Below are positions 1 to 7,070 of a stretch of DNA of 13,519 bases, piece by piece. The notes under the pieces are model-generated. The model was given only the letters and a program-made list of their open reading frames with translations. It had not been told where the DNA came from and searched no databases. The position numbers were made by a program, and so were the translations under genes. The stretch is from an uncultured Hyphomicrobiales bacterium. Lineage in GTDB: Bacteria; Pseudomonadota; Alphaproteobacteria; Rhizobiales; Xanthobacteraceae. The stretch's first letter is position 1; every line of letters starts with the position of its first letter. Location of the stretch: positions 1 through 13,519 of the forward strand of contig CAITEM010000201.1 of the NCBI GenBank assembly GCA_903891395.1. The letters are read 5' to 3'.

Positions 1-574
1 CGTCGATGGTTAACGTCGCCATGCCGCGGCGGCGGAAGTGATTGTGATACGGGCTCGGCATGTACTCCTTGATCGTGTCCATGCCGGGGATGACAAGCAC
101 GCACGGCGCTTTCTCGACGCCGGGCACCAGTTGCAGAATGCCGGGGATGGTCTTGCCGTTCTCGAACGGAATCTCGACGCGCTTGACGGTCGCTTCGTCG
201 AACAGTTCGGTGAAGCGCGTGTAGCAATGCACCAGCCGCTTGTAGAGTTCGAGCTTGCGCGGCGTGTTGGAGTGCAGCACGCCGCAGGGCGGACCGTAAT
301 ACAACGCCGCGCGGTAATAGAATTCGGCGGCGCTTTCGCGGTGACCCTTGGCCTCGGCTTCCTCGGCGAGCCTCTCCTCCTGCTCGGCGGTCTTGACCCA
401 CTGCTTGACGACGGCGGCCGGCAATTTGATGCGTTCGGTGGTGCGGCGCACGTCGGCGGGCCGGAAGCCCCATTCGACGAACATCACGGAGCGGAACCCG
501 AAGACGTCGAGGACCTTGTAGAATTCCTCGTTGACCCATTTTTGGGATTTGCGGCTGCGATCGTCCAAAGTCAT
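1..574 (-). CDS. Alpha/beta hydrolase, DHPON hydrolase/FrsA-like (C-terminus outside window)
   Basis: Only the first 191 residues are visible; the gene runs off the left edge. It starts MTLDDRSRKSQKW at the ATG complementary to 572-574. Residues about 1-125 are a helical cap with charged stretches (EQEERLAEEAEAKGHRESA around 64-82). From about 130 the alpha/beta-hydrolase core begins (VEIPFENGKTIPGIL), followed by a strand and oxyanion-type loop, VLVIPGMDTIKEY at about 159-171. The PGxD..KE arrangement is typical of 2,6-dihydropseudooxynicotine hydrolase and FrsA-like esterases, some of which cleave C-C bonds. The GxSxG nucleophile elbow and the Asp/His of the triad would lie beyond the edge, so activity cannot be confirmed. 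An intrinsic terminator lies directly upstream, which suggests its own promoter or read-through from the upstream genes. The family call is fairly safe; the substrate is unknown. Confidence 0.8.
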   Translation of the reverse strand, partial: MTLDDRSRKSQKWVNEEFYKVLDVFGFRSVMFVEWGFRPADVRRTTERIKLPAAVVKQWVKTAEQEERLAEEAEAKGHRESAAEFYYRAALYYGPPCGVLHSNTPRKLELYKRLVHCYTRFTELFDEATVKRVEIPFENGKTIPGILQLVPGVEKAPCVLVIPGMDTIKEYMPSPYHNHFRRRGMATLTID

Positions 575-590
575 GCTCCATGTCCCGGAT

Positions 591-621
591 AGAAAACGCG
601 CCGGCATTTCGGCCGGCGCGT
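591..621 (-). terminator. Intrinsic terminator after the first Bug gene
   Basis: A 10-bp perfect stem, ACGCGCCGGC (596-605) pairing with GCCGGCGCGT (612-621), encloses a 6-nt loop. Read on the minus strand the stem is followed by TTTTCT (591-596). It begins 15 bp past the stop of the Bug gene ending at 636 and finishes just before the start of the alpha/beta hydrolase (574). This is a textbook Rho-independent terminator for the minus-strand transcript. On the plus strand there is no U-tract, so it appears to work in one direction only. Confidence 0.85.
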
Positions 622-635
622 ATCACGCTCGATAG

Positions 636-1619
636 TTATTGTGCGGTCAGGCCCTTCGCATCGATGAAGGCGCGCCAGTTTTTCACGTCGTTGACGACGC
701 GCTCTTTCAGCGCCGGACCCGGCGCATACTCCGCCGAGATGTCGAGCGACTTCAGCCGTTCCGCGAGTTGCGGATCGGCCAAGGCGGCCTGGATGGCCGT
801 TTGCAATTTGGCGATGACTTCGGGCGGCAAGCCTTTCGGCCCGAATACGGAAAACCAGAACCGCAGATCGACGTCGGCATGTTTGATGCCGGATTCTTCC
901 AGCGTCGGCACGTTGGGCAGCGCCGGCGAGCGCTTCTTGCTGGTGACCGCAAGACATTTGATCCGCTTGCCTTCGACCAGAGGCTTTGCGACCTGGCTGG
1001 ACGCGACGTTGATGTCGACGTGACCCGCCATCAGATCGGCCATAGCAGGGCCGCCGCCGCGATAGGGCACGTCGACCACGTCGAGCTTGGTGGCGTCGCG
1101 AATGACTTCCCAGACCAACTGCGAGACGGAGGTCACGCCGGCGGAGGCGTTGGTCAGCTTCTTGGTCAGCGTGTGTGACTTCGCAATCAGCTCCTGCATG
1201 GTGTCTGCCGGTACTTCGTTGGACACGCAGACCGCTAGCGGCGAGGTCGCGACAAACGCAATCGGCTCGAACTCCGTGCTCGGATCGAAAGGCGGTTTGA
1301 TGTCCTTGAAGCCGGGGCGGATGACGAGCGCATTTTCCGCCATCATCAGCGTGTAGCCATCCGGCGTGGCCGAGGCGACCGTTCGCCAGCCGATGTAGCC
1401 GCTGGCGCCGGCGATGTTTTCCACGAACACCGTCTGGCCGAGCACCTGGCTGAGCGGGCCGGAAAAAATGCGGGTGAAGGTGTCAGTGGCGCCGCCGGCA
1501 CCGAAGCCGACGATGAGCCGCACCGGCCGGTTCGGAAAATCGGACGCGGCTTGCGCGGGCGTGACAGCCGGCAGGCAGAGCGCAACGCAAACGGACAAAC
1601 TCGAAATCAAGCGACGCAT
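636..1619 (-). CDS. Bug/TctC-family periplasmic solute-binding protein (1)
   Basis: 327 aa, the usual length for tripartite tricarboxylate transporter (TTT) receptors of the Bug family. A Sec signal peptide is visible: RR, a hydrophobic core (LISSLSVCVALCLPAV), then probable cleavage after AQA near residue 24. The mature part shows the family landmarks in order: FPNRPVRLIVGFGAGGATD, GYIGWRTVA, PDGYTLM, VPYRGGGPAMADLMAGHVD and RSPALPNVPTLEESG. It probably captures a small carboxylate in the periplasm. The start is supported by GGGAGGA at 1625-1631, 5 nt upstream of ATG on the minus strand. It lies downstream of a second Bug gene (165-bp gap) and is followed by an intrinsic terminator. No TctA or TctB membrane gene is in the window. 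The ligand cannot be read from the sequence. Confidence 0.93.
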   Translation of the reverse strand: MRRLISSLSVCVALCLPAVTPAQAASDFPNRPVRLIVGFGAGGATDTFTRIFSGPLSQVLGQTVFVENIAGASGYIGWRTVASATPDGYTLMMAENALVIRPGFKDIKPPFDPSTEFEPIAFVATSPLAVCVSNEVPADTMQELIAKSHTLTKKLTNASAGVTSVSQLVWEVIRDATKLDVVDVPYRGGGPAMADLMAGHVDINVASSQVAKPLVEGKRIKCLAVTSKKRSPALPNVPTLEESGIKHADVDLRFWFSVFGPKGLPPEVIAKLQTAIQAALADPQLAERLKSLDISAEYAPGPALKERVVNDVKNWRAFIDAKGLTAQ

Positions 1620-1784
1620 GTCGATCCTCCCAGTCCCTAACGTTTTCTTATTGTCGCGGAAGGAACGCTACAGCATCGTCGTTATCGTTGCCACATCCTG
1701 AGAGGCGCTCGCGAGCGGATTTTGGGTAGCAAAACTCTCTGTCGGCACGGATAGCGTTTAGCCCGCCACGCGCGCCCGCATGGA

Positions 1785-2759
1785 TTACTCGATCTGGATA
1801 TTGGCTGACTTGGCGACCGCGGCCCATTTTTCGACTTCGGCCTTGATGAAGGCGTTGGACTGGGCGGTATCGAAGGTGAATTGCTCGTTGCCGAGTTTTT
1901 TCAGGGCGCTCTGGTAGGCCGGATTGGCGAAGGTCTTTTCCATCGCTTCGCGCACGCGCGCCACAATGTCGGCCGGCGTCTCGACCGGCGCGGCCAGGCC
2001 GAACCACGACGACGACACTACGCCCGGATAGCCGAGCTCGGCGAAGGTCGGCGTTTCCGGCAGTTGCGGCGACCGCGTCGGCCAGGCCATGGCCAGCGCC
2101 TTGAGCAAGCCGCCGCGAATATTGCCGATGGTCGTGCTGAGGTCGCTGAAGAAGATATCGACGTCGCCGCTCAACAGGCCGAGCACGGCCGGTCCGCCGC
2201 CGCGATAGGGCACATGGACGACGTCGACGCCGGTCTCGCGTTTGAACAACTCGGTCGCAAGATGGATCGCGCCGCCTGTGCCGGAAGAGGCGTAGCTGAG
2301 CTTGCCGGGCTGTTGTTTGGCGAGCGCGATCAGGTCGGCGAGGTTCTTGACCGGCAGCGACGAGCGCACCACCAGCACATGCGGCGTATAGGAAACCAGC
2401 CCGATCAGCTTGAGCTGGGTGTGGACGTCGAAGCGCAGATTCTTCATCACGGCGGGATTGACCGCAAAGGTCGAGCTCGACCCGAACAACAGCGTGTAGC
2501 CGTCGGGCGCGGCGCGGATCGCGGCCTCGGTGCCGATGACGCTGGAAGCGCCGGTGCGGTTCTCGACCAAGGCGTTTTGTCCGAGCGCTTCGGAAAAATA
2601 GGGCGCGAAGGCGCGGGCCGCTGCGTCGGCCGGTCCGCCAGGCGCCAGCGCCACGATCATCTTGAGCGGGTGATCCGGGTAGCCCGCGCCGAAGGCTGCG
2701 GTCGAGACGGCCGAGCCGAGCAAAGCGAGTGCGTGCCGGCGCGTGAGATATGTCTGCAT
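1785..2759 (-). CDS. Bug/TctC-family periplasmic solute-binding protein (2)
   Basis: 324 aa, full length for the Bug family. The N-terminus MQTYLTRRHALALLGSAVS has paired arginines before a hydrophobic stretch and an FGA|GYPDHP-type cleavage region near residue 25. This could be a Tat or an ordinary Sec signal; a folded-export claim would be weak because the consensus F-L-K after RR is missing. Family motifs: YPDHPLKMIVALAPGGPAD, SSVIGTEAAI, APDGYTLLFGSS, VHVPYRGGGPAVLGLLSGDVD and RSPQLPETPTFAELGYPG. Its start is 26 bp after the stop of the PanE-like gene, so the two are probably co-transcribed. No clear Shine-Dalgarno sequence precedes the ATG, which fits translation coupled to the upstream gene. 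Ligand unknown; presumed carboxylate. Confidence 0.92.
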   Translation of the reverse strand: MQTYLTRRHALALLGSAVSTAAFGAGYPDHPLKMIVALAPGGPADAAARAFAPYFSEALGQNALVENRTGASSVIGTEAAIRAAPDGYTLLFGSSSTFAVNPAVMKNLRFDVHTQLKLIGLVSYTPHVLVVRSSLPVKNLADLIALAKQQPGKLSYASSGTGGAIHLATELFKRETGVDVVHVPYRGGGPAVLGLLSGDVDIFFSDLSTTIGNIRGGLLKALAMAWPTRSPQLPETPTFAELGYPGVVSSSWFGLAAPVETPADIVARVREAMEKTFANPAYQSALKKLGNEQFTFDTAQSNAFIKAEVEKWAAVAKSANIQIE

Positions 2760-2785
2760 GAGGGTCGCTCTGTTGGTCGGTGGGA

Positions 2786-3814
2786 TCAGTGCGGCGCTGC
2801 GGCGAGCGCCAATTCCATATTGGCAGGGGTCGGCTTCAGTGTGCCGGCTTCGATCTGGCGCGTGATCTCGACGATGCGCGCATTGGCCGGGGCGGCGTAG
2901 CCGCGGCGCAGGCTCTCTTCGACGACCATGCCGTTGATCATGGAGACTTCGCTGGCGCGGCCTTTGAGCAGGTCCTGCAGCACGGTGTTGCGGCCGCGGC
3001 CCGGACCGATATGGCTGGCGAGCGTGTCGAACATTTTTTCGATCGGGCGGTTGGTGGCGGTGAGGTCGGCCTGCGTCAGACCCAGAATGGGCTCCAGCGC
3101 GTAACCGAGGTCGTTGCCGGCGCGCGCGGCTTCCTCGCCCAATTCGATGATCAATTCACGCATGCCCGGCAGCTTGACCGCGTCGGCCAGCGTCAGGCCG
3201 ACCATCGCGAAAGGTCCGAGACACATGGCGTTGACGATCAGCTTCGACCACTTCGCGGCAAGAATGTCCGGCTTGATCTCGACCTTGCCGACGGGCGCAA
3301 GCAGCGCCTGCATTTCCGCAAGCCGCGGCTCGGTCTCCGCATCGAGGCTGCCGAGGCCCATCCAGGTGCGCTGCGGCGGCGTATTGCGCTTGACCTGACC
3401 GGGCGTGAACATTTCCGCCGACAATTCGATGACGCAGCCGATGGTGCGTTCCGGGCCAATGACGTCGCGGATGGTGTTCGCGGTCATGGAATTCTGCATG
3501 CCGATCAGCATGCCGTCGGCAGCGAGGTGCGGCTTGATGAGTTCGCAGGCCCAGCGCGTGTCGTAGGCTTTTACCGCCAGCAGCACAACGTCGAAGGGGT
3601 CGTGAAACGTACAGACGTCGCAGAGGTGATAGGCGTTCACTTTCACATGCTGCACCGTCTCCGGCATGGTGATCGTCACGCCATCGCGGCGCATCGTCTC
3701 GACGTGTTCGGGCCACTGGTCGATCATGGTGACGTCGTGACCGGCGTCGATGAGACTGGCGGCGATGCAACTGCCATTGGCGCCGGTGCCGAGGACTGCA
3801 ATTTTTTGAGACAT
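2786..3814 (-). CDS. PanE/ApbA (ketopantoate reductase) family oxidoreductase
   Basis: 342 aa, somewhat longer than classical PanE (about 300). The N-terminal Rossmann fold opens with IAVLGTGANG (residues 5-14), the GxGAxG NADP(H)-binding signature of this family. The core includes MQNSM (106-110), matching the conserved QN loop. The C-terminal ApbA_C domain carries KWSKLIVNA (188-196), whose K191 and N195 align with the catalytic Lys and conserved Asn, and LQDLLKGRASEVSMING (279-295), whose E289 aligns with the catalytic Glu. These residues suggest an active reductase or dehydrogenase of a 2-oxo/2-hydroxy acid. AGGA (3821-3824) sits 6 nt from the ATG. It is the first gene of the minus-strand unit, divergent from the LysR gene. 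Placement beside two Bug genes argues for a catabolic role rather than pantothenate synthesis, so panE is not assigned. Confidence 0.88.
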   Translation of the reverse strand: MSQKIAVLGTGANGSCIAASLIDAGHDVTMIDQWPEHVETMRRDGVTITMPETVQHVKVNAYHLCDVCTFHDPFDVVLLAVKAYDTRWACELIKPHLAADGMLIGMQNSMTANTIRDVIGPERTIGCVIELSAEMFTPGQVKRNTPPQRTWMGLGSLDAETEPRLAEMQALLAPVGKVEIKPDILAAKWSKLIVNAMCLGPFAMVGLTLADAVKLPGMRELIIELGEEAARAGNDLGYALEPILGLTQADLTATNRPIEKMFDTLASHIGPGRGRNTVLQDLLKGRASEVSMINGMVVEESLRRGYAAPANARIVEITRQIEAGTLKPTPANMELALAAAPH

Positions 3815-4072
3815 GCTTGTTCCTATGCCGCGCCGATCGCGCGCGACGATTGATAAGAGCAGCCGGAAATAATCGCCACAACAAAAAATATCGGCACGAT
3901 GTAAAAACGAAATGGCCTCAACGGTTGCCGCATAACAGCGATGTTGCGGACGGAGATGCCGGACCTAGGCGCCTTTAATCGCGCGTATTTACCGGCCTTG
4001 CGCGGGCCTCGCCCTGCAACGGGCGATATGCTAGGAAAAGCGCGCATTTACAGGGTCATGCGTGAGGCGTTC
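3815..4072. promoter_or_regulatory. Divergent promoter/operator region between the PanE-like and LysR genes
   Basis: This 258-bp gap separates divergently transcribed genes and is visibly more A+T-rich at 3851-3915 than its surroundings, with an A-run at 3883-3888. It contains an interrupted dyad ATCG-GCA-CGAT at 3890-3900, embedded in TATCGGCACGATGTA, which also satisfies the loose T-N11-A pattern of LysR-type operators. LysR regulators commonly bind such divergent regions and control both directions. No convincing -35/-10 pair could be fixed on either strand. The exact extent depends on the LysR start codon. Confidence 0.45.
4064..4067 (+). promoter_or_regulatory. Ribosome binding site favouring the GTG start of the LysR gene
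   Basis: GAGG stands 5 nt before GTG 4073. Upstream ATG candidates are less well served: 4058 has only CAGGG almost touching the start, and 4028 has no purine-rich site at a normal distance. The GTG choice also gives the standard LysR N-terminal length. Confidence 0.5.
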
Positions 4073-4999
4073 GTGGATCTCAAGCGCGTCGAATATTTCG
4101 TGTGCGTTGCAAAACTGGGCAGCTTCAGCAAAGCCGCCCAGATGTTGAAACTTACGCAGCCGGCCATCAGCCGCCATATTCAGGCGCTGGAGCAGGAACT
4201 GCGGGTGCGGCTGCTGTATCGGACAACCCGCGGCGTGCTGCCGACCGAGGCCGGCGCGATCCTGTTGAGCCAGGGCGCGGCGCTGTTGGAGGACGCCCAG
4301 CGCATCCGCAACGCGCTCGAAGGCATGGGCCAGACGCCGACCGGCGCGGTCGCCATCGGCATGCCGCCGACCATCGCCCCGGCGCTGGCGCCGCTGATGA
4401 TCGACGCCTGCAAGAAGGCTTACCCGAACATTTCGTTGCACGTCATCGAGGGCTTCAGCGTGTTCCTGGAGCAGTCGTTGCGACTCGGCAAGATCGACCT
4501 GGCGGTGCTGTCGCGCAATTCCGAATTCGTCGATCTGCAGATCACGCCTTTGGCCGAGGATGAAATGGTGCTGGTCGGCGCCGCCAATTCGATGCCCGGC
4601 ATGAAGGAAGTTTCACTGTCGAGCGTCTGCAATCTGCCTTTGATCATCAGCAGCGGCTTCCGGCCGATCCTCGATCAGCGCACCCGCGCCCACGACATCG
4701 CGCTGAATTACGTCATGGAACTCGACAGCATCACGCTGACCAAAGGCATGATCATGCGCGGCGGGCAATTCTCGATTTTGCCTTACGTGGTCGTTGACGA
4801 TGAGGCCTGCGCCGGGCTGGTTGATGTCGTGCGCATCGTCGACCCGGTGGTGACGCGCGAGATCGTGCTCGGCGTCAATCCGCGCCGCCCGGCGACGGTC
4901 GCGCTCGAACTGGTGCGCAAACTGGTCCAGGCGCAGATGAGGAACCTGGTGCTGACACCGGATATGGCCGCGAAACCCATGATCAGGGCCGCCGAGTAA
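4073..4999 (+). CDS. LysR-type transcriptional regulator
   Basis: About 308 aa from the chosen start. The N-terminal winged helix-turn-helix is clear: DLKRVEYFVCVAKLGSFSKA, then AAQMLKLTQPAISRHIQALE and LLYRTTRGVLPTEAG (about residues 2-60). A linker helix and a type-2 periplasmic-binding-like effector domain follow (about 90-295). The frame is open from ATG 3941, with further ATGs at 4028 and 4058. The GTG at 4073 is preferred because GAGG (4064-4067) lies 5 nt upstream and gives the usual family N-terminus, MDLKRVEYF. ATG 4058, five codons longer, is the main alternative. It is divergent from the PanE-like/Bug unit and directly upstream of the Bug-crotonase run, so it is the likely local regulator, responding to a pathway substrate or CoA intermediate. 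The inducer is unknown. Confidence 0.93.
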   Translation: MDLKRVEYFVCVAKLGSFSKAAQMLKLTQPAISRHIQALEQELRVRLLYRTTRGVLPTEAGAILLSQGAALLEDAQRIRNALEGMGQTPTGAVAIGMPPTIAPALAPLMIDACKKAYPNISLHVIEGFSVFLEQSLRLGKIDLAVLSRNSEFVDLQITPLAEDEMVLVGAANSMPGMKEVSLSSVCNLPLIISSGFRPILDQRTRAHDIALNYVMELDSITLTKGMIMRGGQFSILPYVVVDDEACAGLVDVVRIVDPVVTREIVLGVNPRRPATVALELVRKLVQAQMRNLVLTPDMAAKPMIRAAE

Positions 5000-5143
5000 G
5001 ATCGGCTTCTATGCTGCGTTGCGGCATGTGAATCCCGTATAGCATTTATATTCCAGGCGTTTCTTCCCCCCACACCGCAAACCGCTAGCGTGCCCGCGTG
5101 AGCAGCGCGCCGCGCGCTCGATCCTTTTCGGTTTGGTGGAACG
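5000..5143 (+). promoter_or_regulatory. Intergenic region upstream of the plus-strand catabolic run
   Basis: This 144-bp gap contains an A+T-rich patch with TATA-N5-TATA (5038-5050), flanked by a wider GAAT...ATTC inverted repeat (5030-5053). It could be a promoter element or a LysR operator half-site pair. A GC-only dyad, AGCGC-N5-GCGCT (5104-5118), follows, and a short T-run lies at 5125-5128. Neither element is strong enough to define a promoter or terminator. The following run may therefore be transcribed from here or from the LysR promoter. Confidence 0.3.
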
Positions 5144-6124
5144 ATGACGATGAAGCTTCGCGGCACGATCATGTTGCTCGGTCTGCTGGCGACGGCGCTC
5201 CCGGCGGCGGCGCAGAACTACCCCGATCATCCGATCAAGCTGGTGTCGCCCAATCCGGTCGGTGGCGCCAACGACACCGTGGTGCGCATCATCACCTCGC
5301 GCATGACGGCGTTGCTCAGCGCACCTTTCGTCATCGAAAACCGCGGCGGGGCGGGCGGCAAGATCGGCGCCGACGTCGTCGCCCACGCGCAGCCGGACGG
5401 CTACACGCTGCTGGCCGGTTCGGTGTCGACGCATTCCTTCGCGCCGGTGATGTCGGTCAAGCTCAGCTACGACCCGATCAAGGATTTCGTGCCGATCTCG
5501 TTGTTCTCCGCCATTCCGAATGTGCTGATCGTCAACGCGAAGCTGCCCGTGCATTCGGTCAAGGAACTGATCGATCTGGCCAAGAGCAAACCCGGCACGT
5601 TGAACTACGCTTCGGGCGGCATCGGCTCGACCAGCCATTTCGCCGTCGCCATGTTCGTCGCCATGGCCAAACTGGGCGACGTTACCGTGCATGTGCCGTA
5701 CAAAGGCGGCAGCCCGGCGCTGACCGCGACGATGGCCGGCGAAACTCAATTCTACTTTGGCCCGATCGCGGGCATGGTGCCTTACATCCAGTCCGGTTCG
5801 GTGCGGCCGCTGGCCATCAGCGGCGACAAGCGTTCGCCGTCGCTGCCGGACGTGCCGACAATGGCCGAAGTCGGCTTTCCGCAATACAAATCGGTCGGCT
5901 GGTTCGGCCTGTTCGCCCCCGCCGGCACCGATCCGGCCATTGTCAACAAACTGAGCGCAGCGGTCGCCGAGGCGATCAAGGACCCGCAAGTCACGAATGC
6001 CCTTCAGTTGCAGGGCATCGAGGCCTCGGCCAGTTCACCCGCCGACTTTGCGAAATTCGTCAGCGATCAGCTCGAACTGCATCGCGAACTCGCCAAGGAC
6101 ATGCATCTCGAACTCATTCCGTAG
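5144..6124 (+). CDS. Bug/TctC-family periplasmic solute-binding protein (3)
   Basis: 326 aa. A Sec signal peptide (LRGTIMLLGLLATALPAAAQ) probably ends after AAA/AAQ near residue 23. Family motifs: NYPDHPIKLVSPNPVGGAND, GKIGADVVA, QPDGYTLLAGS, VHVPYKGGSPALTATMAGE and RSPSLPDVPTMAEVGFPQY. GGTGGAAC precedes ATG 5144; an in-frame ATG at 5150 is possible and changes only two residues. It heads the plus-strand run, and the crotonase follows after 40 bp. Its sequence differs clearly from the two Bug proteins on the other strand, for example SPNPVGGAND where they have GFGAGGATD and ALAPGGPAD. A recent tandem duplication is therefore unlikely, and different ligands are possible. It presumably delivers the substrate of the downstream enzymes to an unseen permease, or acts in sensing. 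Confidence 0.93.
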   Translation: MTMKLRGTIMLLGLLATALPAAAQNYPDHPIKLVSPNPVGGANDTVVRIITSRMTALLSAPFVIENRGGAGGKIGADVVAHAQPDGYTLLAGSVSTHSFAPVMSVKLSYDPIKDFVPISLFSAIPNVLIVNAKLPVHSVKELIDLAKSKPGTLNYASGGIGSTSHFAVAMFVAMAKLGDVTVHVPYKGGSPALTATMAGETQFYFGPIAGMVPYIQSGSVRPLAISGDKRSPSLPDVPTMAEVGFPQYKSVGWFGLFAPAGTDPAIVNKLSAAVAEAIKDPQVTNALQLQGIEASASSPADFAKFVSDQLELHRELAKDMHLELIP

Positions 6125-6164
6125 CGCGCAGGCGCCAACGACATCGTCACGAAAGGACTCCATC

Positions 6165-7070
6165 ATGAACGACATTTCCGAAGCGGCCCTCGAAGAGAGC
6201 AAGAAGCGCGGCTACAAGGACATCCTGTACGAAGTGAAGGACCAGGTCGCCTGGGTTTCCATCAACAGGCCGCGCGTGCTTAATGCGTTTCGCGAGCAGA
6301 CGCTCGACGAGTTGATCCACGCCTTCAAGTCGACCCGCGAAGACCCGTCCATCGCCTGCGCGGTGGTCACCGGCGTCGGCGACAAGGCGTTCTCGGCCGG
6401 CGGCGACTTCTACGCCATGAAGCGGTTGAACTGGACCAACGCGGCGATGTGGAACGACCGCATGCTCGGCACGGCGATGGCCATTCGCGGTCTGCCGATC
6501 CCGGTGATCGCGATGGTGCATGGCTGGTGCATGGGCGGCGGTCACGAACTGGCGCTGTGGTGCGATCTGGTCATCGCCGCCGACGACGCGGTGCTCGGCC
6601 AGAGCGGCGCCAAGGTCGGCGCCTGTCCGACCGTCGGCGCGACGCAGTATCTGCCGCGCATCATCGGCGAACGTCTGGCGCGCGAGATGATCTTTCTGGC
6701 GCGGCGCTTCACGGCGCAGGAGGCGGAGAAGATCGGCCTCATCAACAAATGCGTGGCCAAGGCCGATCTGCTCAAGGAAACCCTGGCCTGGTGCGAGAGC
6801 ATCAAGGGCCACAGCGCGCAGACGCTGCGCATGACCAAGAAGAGCCTGAACAGTGAGTCGGATCAGCTTTACGCGTCGTGGCAGCACGGCATGGAGTTGC
6901 TGGCGCACGTCTGGGGCACCGAGGAAAGCCTCGAAGGCATGAACGCCTTCCTGGAAAACCGCAAACCGGACTTCCAGAAATTCCGCATGCAGAACAAGAA
7001 AGAGCTCACGGAATATCTCGACGGCTGCGAGAAGGATCTCAACGCGCCGCCCTATATGCGGGGCGCCTGA
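6165..7070 (+). CDS. BadI/MenB-like crotonase (enoyl-CoA hydratase/isomerase family)
   Basis: 301 aa from ATG 6165, with AAAGGA at 6152-6157. This is longer than a simple enoyl-CoA hydratase (about 260), with extra residues at both ends. The crotonase fold is evident: INRPRVLNAFREQTLDELI (33-51), the first oxyanion loop AFSAGGD (75-81) and the second, GWCMGGGHELAL (120-131). Several stretches, such as DILYEVKDQVAW, GQSGAKVGA and a C-terminal ENRKPDFQKF, recall BadI (2-ketocyclohexanecarboxyl-CoA hydrolase) and MenB. E128 aligns with the first catalytic Glu of hydratases, but the second Glu position is G148. The Asp that serves MenB/BadI seems replaced, with P155 at the aligned site. The reaction could be hydration or hydrolytic ring opening of an alicyclic acyl-CoA. 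It overlaps the CoA-transferase gene by 1 nt (TGATG). Confidence 0.85.
   Translation: MNDISEAALEESKKRGYKDILYEVKDQVAWVSINRPRVLNAFREQTLDELIHAFKSTREDPSIACAVVTGVGDKAFSAGGDFYAMKRLNWTNAAMWNDRMLGTAMAIRGLPIPVIAMVHGWCMGGGHELALWCDLVIAADDAVLGQSGAKVGACPTVGATQYLPRIIGERLAREMIFLARRFTAQEAEKIGLINKCVAKADLLKETLAWCESIKGHSAQTLRMTKKSLNSESDQLYASWQHGMELLAHVWGTEESLEGMNAFLENRKPDFQKFRMQNKKELTEYLDGCEKDLNAPPYMRGA

Noticed and set aside
1700..1740. Palindrome CGCTCGCGAGCG (1706-1717) as a terminator or operator between the two Bug genes
   Set aside because: It leaves almost no loop, and on the minus strand it is not followed by a T-run. There is no other support.
1881..3853. Long plus-strand frames (339 and 357 codons) opposite the Bug 2 and PanE-like genes
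   Set aside because: The composition is that of G+C-rich antisense reading and the true genes on the minus strand are unambiguous.
5104..5130. GC dyad with a short T-run as a terminator of the LysR gene
   Set aside because: The stem is only about 5 bp, the T-run starts several bases later, and it lies just before the next gene's ribosome-binding site, more than 100 bp from the LysR stop.
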